The notes: generated from the letters alone by a model not told the origin. A stretch of 64,000 nucleotides of DNA from Streptomyces sp. HUAS 15-9 (GCF_025642155.1 NZ_CP106798.1:8618001-8682000); one strand, 5' to 3'. Counted from the first letter of the stretch, positions 44,637 to 54,346 are shown. Program-made: numbers and translations.

Positions 44637-44810
44637 TCCGGTTGTCTGCCACCGTGCTCCGCCGACCGGCACGCGATTTCCTGTCGAGCAGCCCCGTACC
44701 GCGTGCAGACCATCGATGGTCGCCCTGCGTGAGCAGTCGCTGATCGTGCGTGCGGTTGTCGTCCCTCGTGCGGCACGGGATGCTGAGGGAGCACGGAGGG
44801 AAGCGGTGCC

Positions 44811-47195
44811 ATGGATCGTTTTCCGAATACGGCCAACGTCGATTTCCACAGTCCTTTGGACCTCTCCAAGGCCGCCGTCGCAGTACTGGACGCCGAAGGC
44901 CGCATTTCCGGGTGGGGAGCCTCGGCCCAGCGCCTCCTCGGACATTCACCGGAGGACGTGCTCGGAAAGCCCGCCGGCCGGCTGCTGACAGCGGCCCCCG
45001 GACAGCGGCTGTCGGCCCTCTGCAGGACGCACAAGCCCCGCAGTACCGTCCTGGACCTGTGCTGCCGGGACGGACGCACCCTGCGTGCGGCCGTGACGTT
45101 CAGCCCCCTCGAACACCTGGGTGTCGCCGCGACCGTCGTGGTCGCGGCCGAGTTGGAGGTGCTGCGCGGCTGGGAGGCGCAGCTGGCGATGCTCCAGGGA
45201 ATGACGACCGAGTCGACCGTGGGCCTGACGATCTTCGACACCGACATGCGCGTCGTCTGGGGGAACGTCTCCACCGATCTGGAGCTCGCGGGGATCGCCC
45301 AGTACATCGGCCGGCCGGCCGCGGCCCTCTTTCCCGAAGGCGAATTCATCTCCCGGCACCACCCCCCGGACGAGGACCAGATCATGGAGCACGTCATGTC
45401 GACGGGCGAACCGATCATGGGCATGCACTATCGCGGCCGCGCCCCCGCCGACCCGGTGCGCGAACACGTCTGGTCCTGCTCGTACCACCGGCTGGTGGAC
45501 GCCAGGGGCGAGCTGCTGGGGCTGTTCGAGGAGTCCCTGGACATCACCGACCGCTACCGTGCCCAGGAACGGCTGTCGCTGCTCGTACGGGCGGGAAAGC
45601 GCATCGGTGCCTCGCTGGACGTGCGTCGTACGGCCGCGGAGCTCGCCGACGTGGCGGTACCGCAGCTTGCCGACGAGGTGCTGGTGGATCTGCCGCCGGC
45701 GGTCATCGAGGGACGGCAGCCGCCGACGGGCTCCGCGCCGGGGCACAGTCTGCTGCGGATGCACGGCAGGACCCCGGAGGAGTTCCGGACCAGTCCCATC
45801 TCCTACCCACCGTCGTCACCGCAGGCTCTGAGTCTGGCCACCAGCCGCCCCGTCATCGACGACTCACCACCCGACTCACCACCCGAGGCACTGGGCGAGA
45901 GGGGATCGGCCGCCTCGCCCTCCTGCCTCTTCGTCCCGCTCCTCACCCGCGATGCCGTCCTGGGGCTTGCCACCTTCCGGCGCAGCAGCAACCCCGACCC
46001 CTTCGGGCCCGAGGAGCAGACGCTCGCCGTGGAACTGGCCGAGCGAGCCGCCGTCGGCATCGACAACGCCCGCCGTTACACCAGTCAGCATGCGGCAGCC
46101 CTGGTGCTGCAGCGAAGCCTGCTGCCCCAGCACCTGCCCGAGCAGAGCGCGGTCGACGTGGCGTACCGCTATCTGCCTGCCGACAGCCGCGTGGGCGTGG
46201 GCGGCGATTGGTTCGACCTGATCCCGTTGTCGGGTGCCAGAGTGGGCCTGACCGTCGGCGACGTGGTGGGCCACGGTGTGCACGCGGCCGCGACCATGGG
46301 GCGGCTGCGCGCCACCGTACGGACCCTGGCCCTGCTGGACCTGGACCCGGCCGAGTTGCTCACCCGGCTGGACGGCCTGGTCGCGCAGGACGAGGAACCC
46401 CACGGGAATGACGGGCTGAGCGACGAGGCGCTCGGCGTGACCTGTCTGTACGCGATCTACAACCCGGTCAACGGCCGGTGCACCTGGGCGAGCGCGGGCC
46501 ATCCCCCGCCGATCGTGGCCGATGCGAGCGGCTCGGTGGCCCTGTCCTCGCTGATGCCGGGACCGCCCCTGGGGCTGGGCGGCCTGCCCTACGAGAACGT
46601 CGACCTGAACTTGTCCAGCGGCAGCCTGGTGGCGTTCTTCACCGACGGCGTCGTGGAGGACCGGCGCACCGACATCGACAGCGGGATCGACCGCCTGGCG
46701 CAGGTGCTCACCTGGCGACGATGCCCGCTGGAGGAGCTGTGTGACCGGGCGCTGTCGGCCTTGCCGCCCGGACCACAGGTGGACGATGCCACACTGCTGC
46801 TCATCCGCACCCGGCGGCTCGAAGCCGACCACGTGGCGGACCTGGAGCTGCCGCCCGACCCGGCCATGGTGGCCCACGCCCGCGCACTCACCGAGCGCCA
46901 ATTGGAAACCTGGGGCCTGTCCGACCTGTCGTTCAACGCCGAACTCGTGGTGAGCGAGCTGGTCACCAACGGCATGCGGTACGCCACCGGCCCCGTCATG
47001 CTGAGGCTGATCAAGGATCGCTGCCTGCTGTGCGAGGTGTCCGACAACGCGCACACCGCACCACACCTGCGGCGAGCGCGTCGGGACGACGAGGGAGGCC
47101 GGGGCCTGTTCCTCGTCGCCCAGTTGTCCCAGCGCTGGGGTACGCGGTACACGGCATCCGGGAAGACCATCTGGGCCGAACTGGCCTTCCCGTAG
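44811..47195 (+). CDS. PAS-GAF-PP2C(SpoIIE)-HATPase multidomain sensor phosphatase
   Basis: A 794-residue soluble protein. Domains in order: PAS (about 20-125; AVLDAEGRISGWGASAQRLL), second PAS (about 135-245; TIFDTDMRVVWGN), GAF (about 260-425), SpoIIE PP2C (about 440-655; VGVGGDWFDLIPLSG, VGDVVGHGVHAAATMG, FFTDGVVEDRR, QVDDATLLLIR) and an RsbW/SpoIIAB-like ATPase (about 680-794; LVVSELVTNGMRYATG, GRGLFLVAQLSQRWG). Phosphatase and anti-sigma-kinase activities on one chain make it a self-contained partner-switching node. AGCGGTGCC precedes the ATG. Confidence 0.93.
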   Translation: MDRFPNTANVDFHSPLDLSKAAVAVLDAEGRISGWGASAQRLLGHSPEDVLGKPAGRLLTAAPGQRLSALCRTHKPRSTVLDLCCRDGRTLRAAVTFSPLEHLGVAATVVVAAELEVLRGWEAQLAMLQGMTTESTVGLTIFDTDMRVVWGNVSTDLELAGIAQYIGRPAAALFPEGEFISRHHPPDEDQIMEHVMSTGEPIMGMHYRGRAPADPVREHVWSCSYHRLVDARGELLGLFEESLDITDRYRAQERLSLLVRAGKRIGASLDVRRTAAELADVAVPQLADEVLVDLPPAVIEGRQPPTGSAPGHSLLRMHGRTPEEFRTSPISYPPSSPQALSLATSRPVIDDSPPDSPPEALGERGSAASPSCLFVPLLTRDAVLGLATFRRSSNPDPFGPEEQTLAVELAERAAVGIDNARRYTSQHAAALVLQRSLLPQHLPEQSAVDVAYRYLPADSRVGVGGDWFDLIPLSGARVGLTVGDVVGHGVHAAATMGRLRATVRTLALLDLDPAELLTRLDGLVAQDEEPHGNDGLSDEALGVTCLYAIYNPVNGRCTWASAGHPPPIVADASGSVALSSLMPGPPLGLGGLPYENVDLNLSSGSLVAFFTDGVVEDRRTDIDSGIDRLAQVLTWRRCPLEELCDRALSALPPGPQVDDATLLLIRTRRLEADHVADLELPPDPAMVAHARALTERQLETWGLSDLSFNAELVVSELVTNGMRYATGPVMLRLIKDRCLLCEVSDNAHTAPHLRRARRDDEGGRGLFLVAQLSQRWGTRYTASGKTIWAELAFP

Positions 47196-47253
47196 CCGGA
47201 GATCGGATGGAGCCTCGCTGCTCGCTTACACGAATTGGGATCATGTGCATGTG

Positions 47254-47279
47254 ATGACTTGAAGAAGTCTTCAAGTCAT
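47254..47279. terminator. AT-rich palindrome between converging genes
   Basis: ATGACTTGAAGA (47254-47265) and its exact reverse complement (47268-47279) with a two-base gap. It lies between the converging sensor-phosphatase and roadblock genes. A loop of two is small for a hairpin, so it may be a terminator or a protein-binding palindrome; its low GC stands out from the surroundings. Confidence 0.5.
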
Positions 47280-47309
47280 GCGCACGCGTCGGCCCGGCCC
47301 CGGGACGGC

Positions 47310-47684
47310 TTATACCTCGAGCTGCTCCTCCACCTTCTTGAGTTGATGGCGAGCCATCGCCAGATTCGAACGGGTCTTGTCGAGCACGAGGTACAGGAAC
47401 AGCCCGTTGCCGTTACGGCCGGCGACCAGCCGGATGAGGTGGTACTGCTTCTCCAGGGTGATCAGGATGTCCTCGACCAGGCCCTTGAGACCCAGATGCT
47501 CCATGGTGCGCACCTCGGCGCGGATGACATCAGTGTTCCCGGCCGCGGCGACCGTCAGATCCAGGCCCTTGCCCCCGCCCAGCGTGCCCAGGGCCATACC
47601 GCTGGTGTAGTCGACGACCGCCGCCCCCAGCGCCCCGTCGACCCCCGCCATCATCTCCTTCAGTGACACTTCCACACTCGTCAT
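47310..47684 (-). CDS. Roadblock/LC7-domain protein
   Basis: A 124-residue roadblock/LC7 protein (VSLKEMMAGVDGALGAAVVD; MALGTLGGGKGLDL; LGLKGLVEDILITL). Such small proteins often act with Ras-like GTPases in motility or polarity systems, or as stand-alone regulators. No GTPase or GAP partner is next to it. The ATG has GGGGAGG seven bases upstream. It converges on the sensor-phosphatase gene. Confidence 0.88.
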   Translation of the reverse strand: MTSVEVSLKEMMAGVDGALGAAVVDYTSGMALGTLGGGKGLDLTVAAAGNTDVIRAEVRTMEHLGLKGLVEDILITLEKQYHLIRLVAGRNGNGLFLYLVLDKTRSNLAMARHQLKKVEEQLEV

Positions 47685-48094
47685 CGAAGCCTCCCCTTTG
47701 GGTTGTCGGCTGCGGCGGGCCGCCGGCTTGGGACCCGCCCTCGTGGCCGCACCGTAGGCGGGCGGATCCAGTGCCAGGGACGCCTCTCCACAGGTGACAC
47801 ACAATGATCGAAAGGCGGTCTGCGAAGCTCGTCCGATGACCAGGATTGACGCGCGGGGCTGGATACAGCGTTCGGACGCGGAGCGGCCGTGCACCGAGCG
47901 TGCTCTGTCCCTCGGTGAGGAAATGGCCTGGTGCACTGTCACGTTGACAGCGGGGGCGGGGCCGCTGACCGGCCTCGAACTGAACTGGTATGCCGTGGGC
48001 GTCCGAGGCCACGGTCGCAAAGTTACGGCATCGTCATCGACCACACGAAGGCCATGCGGGATCCAGCGCTCCGGACACTGGGAAGATCACCAGC
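47685..48094. other. Gene-free interval
   Basis: This interval separates the divergent roadblock and beta-propeller genes and should hold both promoters. A TTGACA occurs at 47944-47949 without a matching -10. I see no reliable small gene or structured RNA here. Confidence 0.5.
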
Positions 48095-49600
48095 ATGACC
48101 TTCCGTATCGACCGGATCCTCGGTGACAGGCCCTTCGCCGAAGTCGGTGATCCCGCGCTCGCTCTCGCCGACGAGAGCCGCGGCCTGTTGGCGGTAGCAG
48201 GCGCGCGCGAGGTCGGCAGCACCGCGCCGGTCGGTGTCTATCGCACCGACGATCTGGCCTGCTGTGCCCTTCTCCGTTCGCGTTACCCCGTGCATGCCAT
48301 GGCCTTCCACCCCACGCTTCCCCTCCTCCTGGTCGGCACGGGACGATACGACGGCGGCTACTTCTTCGAAGGGGAACTGCTCCTGCTGGACTTGGAGACG
48401 GGCAAGGCCACATCGCTTGTCGAGCACGAGCTCGGCCGTCAGATCCTGGGTGTGGAATGGCTCAACGATCAGGAGCTGCGCGTACTCATGGCGCCGCCTG
48501 ACGACTGGGACGACGAGGACGCACATGCTGAGGGGCACGTTGCGAACGTGCTGCGTCCTGACTGGAGAGCCGTACCGCCCAGGTCGATCACTCCTGACGA
48601 ACTGGCCGGTCCACGGGTGGCGGCACCGCGGTCCGACCGGCGAGAGGAAGCGCGACGGACAGTCTCCGCCGTAAGCGCAGCCTGGGATCCGCGGCGTCAC
48701 ATTCGAGCGGTGCGGGAACTGTCGGACGGAAGGATCCTCGCGACGCTCGACGCGGTCCAGTTGGAGTGCTGGCTTCCGTCCGGGGAGCGGCAGTGGGCGG
48801 TTCCGGATGAAGAGGGCGGCCGTGACGTCGTCGTCGCCGCAGACGAGCAGTCGGCTTGGGTCGGTCTGGTACGCCCCCTTCGGGATGAGTTTCCTCAGTC
48901 CGTCGTCCAGCTGTCGCTCCAGGACGGAAGACGGCTCGATCATCTCCGGCCGGGTGCCCCGGTATCCGTTGTCCGCTGTGCTGATGGCCTGCCTGCCTTC
49001 GCACCTGCCGGGCGCAACGGAGAGCGGAGCAGGCTGCACATCCGTCGTGGCAGTCGGATCTATTTCCGGGCGACAGCCCCTGGAGAAGGGGTCCGCGAGC
49101 CTGATCCGGGTGAAGTATGGCTCGCCGCAGTCGACCCGGACGTCATACCCGCTGCCGAACGCCCACGCGAGCCGACGGAAGCGGAGGTCGGCCGGCTGTT
49201 CCCGTACTCGTGGACCTCGGACGAGACACACTTCGCGGGCCCGGGTGCTGAGGTCGCGGATGGGTCTCTGGTCTACGCGGGCACTGTGTACAACGGCCAT
49301 GGTCTGCAGCCCGGTGGGTCGTTCGTCGTACGGCGCGAGACAACTGCCGGGAAGCCGAGTTGGGTCTTCAGAACCGACACAAAGGCCACGGACCTCGACT
49401 GCGACAGGGAAACCGCATATGTCACGTACGACGACGGCGAGATCGTCGCGCTCGATCTCCGCGACGGCACCGTGCGGTGGCGCCGGCATCTCACTGTCGC
49501 CGGAGTTCTCGTCGTGCCGACCGCAGTGACCGTCGCCGGGCCGACGCGGCTGCTCATCGGCACCGGCGACGGACGCGTGCTGGGCTGCTCGACCGGATAG
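48095..49600 (+). CDS. Beta-propeller (PQQ/WD-like) protein of unknown role
   Basis: A 501-residue cytoplasmic protein with repeated beta-propeller blades: GRLL/VAVAG-type strands, LLLLDLETGKATSL, YVTYDDGEIVALDLRDGTVR and LLIGTGDGRVLGC. The C-terminal blades resemble PQQ-type outer-membrane or WD40 repeats, while the middle contains an acidic loop (PPDDWDDEDAHAE). No signal peptide. I cannot assign a partner. The short spacing before the ATG has only a weak purine stretch. Confidence 0.78.
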   Translation: MTFRIDRILGDRPFAEVGDPALALADESRGLLAVAGAREVGSTAPVGVYRTDDLACCALLRSRYPVHAMAFHPTLPLLLVGTGRYDGGYFFEGELLLLDLETGKATSLVEHELGRQILGVEWLNDQELRVLMAPPDDWDDEDAHAEGHVANVLRPDWRAVPPRSITPDELAGPRVAAPRSDRREEARRTVSAVSAAWDPRRHIRAVRELSDGRILATLDAVQLECWLPSGERQWAVPDEEGGRDVVVAADEQSAWVGLVRPLRDEFPQSVVQLSLQDGRRLDHLRPGAPVSVVRCADGLPAFAPAGRNGERSRLHIRRGSRIYFRATAPGEGVREPDPGEVWLAAVDPDVIPAAERPREPTEAEVGRLFPYSWTSDETHFAGPGAEVADGSLVYAGTVYNGHGLQPGGSFVVRRETTAGKPSWVFRTDTKATDLDCDRETAYVTYDDGEIVALDLRDGTVRWRRHLTVAGVLVVPTAVTVAGPTRLLIGTGDGRVLGCSTG

Positions 49601-49654
49601 CGCGATGACCCAATACGCGCTCCCTGTTCACGCCTGCGCCCACTGGGAGCGCCG

Positions 49655-50059
49655 TCAGTCGGTCGTGTCCGTCGACGCCAGGGCCGTGAGGGCGGCGTCG
49701 AGGCGGCGGGTGGCCTCCTCGGCGACCGGGCGGAGGGCGTCGAGTTCGGTGAGGGCGACCATCGTGTTCGGGTCGAGGACCTGTACGGCGGTGCGGTCGC
49801 CGTCGCGGCGGACCACCACGTTGCAGGGCAGCAGCAGACCGATGGAGCGGTCGGTCTCCAGCGCGCGGTGGGCGAGGGGCGGGTTGCAGGCGCCGAGGAT
49901 GACGTAGTCCTCCATGTCGTGGTCGAGCTTGGCCTTCAGCGTGGCGGTGATGTCGATCTCGGTGAGGATGCCGAAGCCCTGGGCGGCGAGGGCGTCGCGG
50001 GTGCGGGCGACGGTGGTGGCGAAGTCGGCGTCGAGGTGGACGGTGCGGTCGTAGCGCAT
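49655..50059 (-). CDS. DUF302 domain protein
   Basis: A 134-residue protein of the DUF302 fold (FATTVARTRDALAAQGFGIL; ILGACNPPLAHRALETDRSI; VLDPNTMVALT). The family is often found with sulfur- or metal-stress genes and may bind a small ligand; its function is unproven. The ATG at 50059 is chosen because the family begins MRYDRTV; the longer frame crosses the operators. It is divergent from the persulfide dioxygenase, with two CstR-type palindromes between them. Confidence 0.87.
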   Translation of the reverse strand: MRYDRTVHLDADFATTVARTRDALAAQGFGILTEIDITATLKAKLDHDMEDYVILGACNPPLAHRALETDRSIGLLLPCNVVVRRDGDRTAVQVLDPNTMVALTELDALRPVAEEATRRLDAALTALASTDTTD

Positions 50060-50164
50060 GGCGGTGGTCTGCCCTTCTGATCGGCTCGCGTGGCGCGGGG
50101 CGGGTGTCCGGCCGGGTGTGACGTGCTCATGAGGTATTTCCGGGCCTTCCCGGCCCTTGGAAAT

Positions 50165-50213
50165 ACCCCCTGGGGTACTCATGTTACCTTCCTATGTATA
50201 CCCCCTGGGGTAA
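50165..50213. promoter_or_regulatory. Two CstR/CsoR-type operators
   Basis: TACCCCCTGGGGTA occurs at 50165-50178 and again at 50200-50213, 35 bases apart, between the DUF302 gene and the persulfide dioxygenase. This is the classic palindrome of the CsoR/CstR family. Binding of both sites would close the divergent promoters. Confidence 0.85.
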
Positions 50214-50237
50214 TCAATCACCGGAAGGGAGTACCTC

Positions 50238-51599
50238 GTGTTCTTCATCGACACGATCGAGGTGTCGGGGCTCGGCAACCGCAGCTATCTCGCGGGCGGT
50301 GAGCGCGCGGCCGTGGCCGTCGACCCGCCGCGCGACTTCGACCAGGTGATCGCGGCGGCCGCTCGGCGCGGGGTGCGGATCTCGCACGTCGTCGAGACGC
50401 ACCTGCACAACGACTACGTGACCGGCGGACTGGAGCTCGCCCGGGTCACGGGCGCCGCCTACCTCGTTCCCGCCGGAGCCCGCGTCGCCTTCGACCGCGT
50501 ACCGGTGCACGACGGCGACCGTACGGATGTGGACCCCGAGGCCGGCCTGACCCTGCGCGCGCTGTCCACGCCCGGGCACACCCCCCACCACACCTCCTAC
50601 GTGCTGGAGGAGAACGGCACGGCGGCCGCGGTGTTCACCGGTGGCTCGCTGCTGATCGGCACCGTCGGCCGCCCCGATCTGGTCGAGCCCCGGCTGACCG
50701 AGGGGCTGGCCCGCGCCCAGCACGCCTCCGCGCATCGGCTGGCCGCCGAGCTGCCCGAGGAGACCGCCGTGCTGCCCACCCACGGGTTCGGCAGCTTCTG
50801 CTCGTCCTCCCAGGCCGAGGGCAGTGCCACGACCATCGGCAAGGAGAAGGTGTCCAACGAGGCCCTCACCCGGGACGTCGACACCTTCGTCGCCGATCTG
50901 CTGGCCGGCCTGGACGACGTCCCCGCCTACTACGCGCACATGGGCCCGGCCAACGCCGCCGGACCTGCGCCCGTCGATCTGACACCGCCCGCCCTGGCCG
51001 ACGCCGAGGAGATAGCCGCCCGGCTGGGTGCGGGGGAGTGGGTGGTGGACCTGCGCAATCGGGTCGCCTTCGCCGAGGGGCACCTCGCAGGCTCGTTCAA
51101 CTTCGAGGCGGAGGGGCAACTGGCCACGTATCTGGCCTGGCTGATCCCCTGGGGCAAGCCGGTCACCCTGCTCGCCGAGTCGCCCGAGCAGCTCGCCGCA
51201 GCCCAGCGTGAGCTGGTGCGGGTGGGTATCGACCGCCCGGCCGCCGCGGCCACGGGCGGGCCTGCCGACTGGACGCGCGAGGGCGAGGTGCCGGCCTCCT
51301 TCCCGAGGGGAACCTTCGCCGACCTCGCCGGGCGATCCGAGGACGTCGTCCTCCTGGACGTGCGCCGGACGTCGGAGCGGGCCGGCGCGTACGTCGAGGG
51401 CTCGGTCCACATCCCGATCCATACCCTCCACCGCCGCCTCGACGAGGTTCCCGAGGGTGAGGTGTGGGTCCACTGCGCGGGCGGGATGCGCGCCGCGATC
51501 GCCGCCTCCCTGCTGGACGCCACGGGCCGGGACGTCGTCGCCGTGGACGACTCGTTCGACGCGGCGGAGAAGGCGGGACTCACCGTCCGGACCGCCTGA
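50238..51599 (+). CDS. Persulfide dioxygenase-like MBL fused to two rhodanese domains (CstB-like)
   Basis: A 453-residue enzyme. Residues 1-235 are a metallo-beta-lactamase domain of the ETHE1/persulfide dioxygenase kind (ETHLHNDYVTGG; STPGHTPHHTSYVL; LPTHGFGSFC), with Tyr replacing the His of the DH motif. A first rhodanese (about 255-345) lacks a catalytic Cys. The second (about 365-450) has the active loop HCAGGMRAA. CstB-type enzymes oxidise persulfide to sulfite and pass sulfur on to thiosulfate. GAAGGGAG precedes the ATG. It heads the plus-strand series with rhodanese and TauE genes. Confidence 0.9.
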   Translation: MFFIDTIEVSGLGNRSYLAGGERAAVAVDPPRDFDQVIAAAARRGVRISHVVETHLHNDYVTGGLELARVTGAAYLVPAGARVAFDRVPVHDGDRTDVDPEAGLTLRALSTPGHTPHHTSYVLEENGTAAAVFTGGSLLIGTVGRPDLVEPRLTEGLARAQHASAHRLAAELPEETAVLPTHGFGSFCSSSQAEGSATTIGKEKVSNEALTRDVDTFVADLLAGLDDVPAYYAHMGPANAAGPAPVDLTPPALADAEEIAARLGAGEWVVDLRNRVAFAEGHLAGSFNFEAEGQLATYLAWLIPWGKPVTLLAESPEQLAAAQRELVRVGIDRPAAAATGGPADWTREGEVPASFPRGTFADLAGRSEDVVLLDVRRTSERAGAYVEGSVHIPIHTLHRRLDEVPEGEVWVHCAGGMRAAIAASLLDATGRDVVAVDDSFDAAEKAGLTVRTA

Positions 51600-51661
51600 C
51601 AGCGCCGGGCGCAGCGGCCGAACTTCCGTACCGACATGGGACACAGGAGCCAGAAACCCAG

Positions 51662-52054
51662 ATGAGCATCTTCCGACGAGGCCTACGAAGCCGACGAGGC
51701 CCTGGGCGCGTCAGCGTGCAGGAGGCGGCCGCGCGCACCGGGCACGGCGCCGATGACAGCGGTGACGCCGTGCTGCTGGACGTGCGCGAACCGTACGAGT
51801 GGCAGGCGGGGCACGCGCCGCGAGCCGTGCACCTGCCACTGTCCGCGCTGGCCGCCGGGGCGGGGCTGCCCGCCCATGCGCAGGCGCGGCCCCTGGTCGT
51901 GATCTGCCGCTCCGGCAACCGCTCCCGACAGGCAGCCGAACTGCTCGTCGCCCGCGGCTCCCAGGCCGTGGACGTGATCGGCGGGATGCGGGACTGGGCC
52001 GACGCGGGTCTGCCGGTGCTGGACGAACGCGGCCGTAACGGCACCGTCGCGTGA
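51662..52054 (+). CDS. Single-domain rhodanese
   Basis: A 130-residue sulfurtransferase. A short basic N-terminus (FRRGLRSRRGPGR) leads to the domain, with LLDVREPYEWQAGHAP and the active-site loop VICRSGNRSRQAAEL. The cysteine carries the persulfide that is passed on to or from thiols. Its stop overlaps the start of the TauE exporter (GTGA), so the two are coupled. It follows the persulfide dioxygenase by 62 bases. Confidence 0.93.
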   Translation: MSIFRRGLRSRRGPGRVSVQEAAARTGHGADDSGDAVLLDVREPYEWQAGHAPRAVHLPLSALAAGAGLPAHAQARPLVVICRSGNRSRQAAELLVARGSQAVDVIGGMRDWADAGLPVLDERGRNGTVA

Positions 52055-52797
52055 GCGCGGTCATACTCGCCCTGGCCGCCGGAGCGGTCATCGGCCTGGC
52101 GCTCGGCGCGCTCGGGGGCGGCGGCAGCGTCCTTGCCGTCCCCGCGCTGATCTACCTGCTCGGCTTCAGCCCGGTCGGGGCGACGACCGCGAGTCTGGTC
52201 ATCGTCACGCTCACCTCGGTCACCGCGCTGGTCGCGCATGCCCGCGACGGGCATGTGCGGTGGCGTACGGGGCTGCTGTTCGCGGCTGCCGGGATCGGCC
52301 CGGCGATGCTGGGCGGCGCGCTCGCCGCCCGCGTCCCGGAGGCCGCACTGACGGCGGCGTTCGCCGTGGTCGCGGCAGCGGCCGCCGTCCGCATGCTACG
52401 TTCCGGGCCCGCTGCGGAGGGCACCGTGACGGTGCGGCCGGGGCGGGCCGCGGCGGCCGGTGCCGGGCTCGGCGCGGTCACCGGCGTCCTCGGTGTCGGC
52501 GGTGGCTTCCTCGCCGTACCGGCGCTGGTGGGCGTGCTCGGCATGCGGATGCGCAACGCGGTGGCCACCAGCCTGTTGGTCATCTCCGTCAACTCACTGG
52601 CCGCGCTGGCGACCCGGGCCGGTACGGTCGAGGGGCTGGACTGGGCGGTGGTGGGCCCCTTCATCGGAGCCGCGATCCTCGGCGCCTGGGACGGCAAGCG
52701 GCTGTCCGCGAAGGTCTCCGGGCCAACGCTTCAGCGGATCTTCGCCCTGGCGCTGCTGGCCGTGGCCGGCTTCATGCTGATCGACGCGGTCGCGTGA
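52051..52797 (+). CDS. TauE/SafE sulfite/sulfonate exporter
   Basis: A 248-residue membrane protein with eight segments and the twofold repeat of the TauE/SafE family: GLALGALGGGGSVLAVPALI near the start and GVLGVGGGFLAVPALVGVLG in the middle. It probably removes sulfite or thiosulfate made by the dioxygenase and rhodaneses. It begins with GTG overlapping the rhodanese stop. Confidence 0.93.
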   Translation: MSAVILALAAGAVIGLALGALGGGGSVLAVPALIYLLGFSPVGATTASLVIVTLTSVTALVAHARDGHVRWRTGLLFAAAGIGPAMLGGALAARVPEAALTAAFAVVAAAAAVRMLRSGPAAEGTVTVRPGRAAAAGAGLGAVTGVLGVGGGFLAVPALVGVLGMRMRNAVATSLLVISVNSLAALATRAGTVEGLDWAVVGPFIGAAILGAWDGKRLSAKVSGPTLQRIFALALLAVAGFMLIDAVA

Positions 52798-52816
52798 GGC
52801 CAACCTCAAGACATGG

Positions 52817-53167
<351 letters not shown>

Positions 53168-53185
53168 TTAAGGATCACAGCTGCC

Positions 53186-53773
53186 ATGACCAACTCCCCC
53201 GCTCCCGTCACACTCGCCACCGACCAGGCCCGCACCCGGTTGCACGAGTTCACGGTCATCGATGTGCGCACGCCCGCCGAGTACGCCTCGGGTCACCTGC
53301 CCGGGGCGCTGAACATCCCCCTGGACCACATCCGGCGGGCCCTGCCGGACATCCGGGACGCGGCCGAGCGCGGTGACGTCCTCGTCGTGTGCGCCTCCGG
53401 AGCTCGTTCTGAGAACGCCTGCGCGCTCCTGGCCGCACAGGGCATCGCCACGGCGACCCTGGCCGGCGGCACCGGTGCCTGGGCCGCCGAGGGGCACGAC
53501 CTGCACACACCGGCTGCCTGCGACACCCGTGCCGGCTGGAGCATGGAACGCCAGGTGCGCTTCACCGCCGGCACAGCCGTTCTCCTGGGCCTCGTCCTGG
53601 GCGTGCTCGTGCACCCTGCCCTCCTGCTGATCTCGGCCGGTATCGCGGGCGGCCTGGTCTTCTCCGCATTGACGAACACCTGCGGCATGGCCGTCATGCT
53701 CGGCAAGCTGCCGCACAACCGCCCGCGCGAGGCCGACCTGGAGGCCACGCTCGCCGCTCTCCGCAGCCGCTGA
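53186..53773 (+). CDS. Rhodanese with membrane tail (YgaP-like)
   Basis: A 195-residue protein. The rhodanese domain is at residues 10-110 (VIDVRTPAEYASGHLPG; active loop VCASGARSENA), followed by a DUF2892-type two-helix membrane hairpin (residues 130-175) and the ending TCGMAVMLGKLPHNRPREAD. YgaP-type membrane rhodaneses transfer sulfane sulfur at the membrane. It is clearly paralogous to the protein at 58480-59061 and sits directly downstream of a CstR operator. Confidence 0.93.
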   Translation: MTNSPAPVTLATDQARTRLHEFTVIDVRTPAEYASGHLPGALNIPLDHIRRALPDIRDAAERGDVLVVCASGARSENACALLAAQGIATATLAGGTGAWAAEGHDLHTPAACDTRAGWSMERQVRFTAGTAVLLGLVLGVLVHPALLLISAGIAGGLVFSALTNTCGMAVMLGKLPHNRPREADLEATLAALRSR

Positions 53774-53824
53774 ACCCTCGCGCTCCAGGGCACCCGCGCA
53801 GCACGCCGTGGGTGCCCTGAGCCC

Positions 53825-54196
53825 TCAGTTCCCGCCCGCCGCACCCGCGGCGGCCTGCCGGCGCACGTCCTCCATGTCGACGGCCCGGACCTTGCCGATG
53901 AGCTCCTCCAGCGCCTGCGGCGGCAGGGCGCCCGGCCGGGCGTACAGCACGGTCCGGTCCCGGACCGCCATGAGCGTGGGGATGGACGAGATCTGGAAGG
54001 TCGCGGCGAGTTCGGGCTGAGCCTCGGTGTCGACCTTGCCGAACACGATGTCCGGGTGACGTTCGGCCGCCTTCTCGTAGACCGGGCCGAACATCTTGCA
54101 CGGTCCGCACCAGGCCGCCCAGAAGTCGATCAGCACGATGTCGGAGCCGGTGACGGTCTCCTCGAAGTTGTCCTTGGTCAGTTCGACGGTCGGCAT
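53825..54196 (-). CDS. Thioredoxin
   Basis: A 123-residue thioredoxin: ELTKDNFEETVTGSDIVLID, the active site WAAWCGPCKMFGPVYE, and the cis-Pro loop ISSIPTLMAVRD. The C-terminus has an extra 15-residue Ala/Gly-rich tail. It can reduce persulfides and rhodanese intermediates. The ATG at 54196 is preferred to the frame start at 54220. Two operators lie 25-60 bases upstream, so it belongs to the sulfur regulon. Confidence 0.95.
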   Translation of the reverse strand: MPTVELTKDNFEETVTGSDIVLIDFWAAWCGPCKMFGPVYEKAAERHPDIVFGKVDTEAQPELAATFQISSIPTLMAVRDRTVLYARPGALPPQALEELIGKVRAVDMEDVRRQAAAGAAGGN

Positions 54197-54220
54197 GGGT
54201 TTCCCTCTCCTCCTGCGCAT

Positions 54221-54259
54221 ATACCCGGTCGGGTATCTGGTGTATACCCGGTGGGGTAT
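54221..54259. promoter_or_regulatory. Two CstR-type operators upstream of thioredoxin
   Basis: ATACCCGGTCGGGTAT (54221-54236) and ATACCCGGTGGGGTAT (54244-54259) are 23 bases apart, on about the same face of the helix. They are slightly imperfect in the centre. Confidence 0.8.
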
Positions 54260-54346
54260 CTCTTGAGGTCAACCGCTGCCGGGTCGGGTTTGTTCCGCGC
54301 GGACCAAGACCAGTGACCAAGACCAGTGGTGGCTGAAGGGATCGGC

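Noticed and set aside
47794..48126. Plus-strand open frame of 110 codons
   Set aside because: Overlaps the better-supported propeller start, lacks a ribosome site and has no recognisable features.
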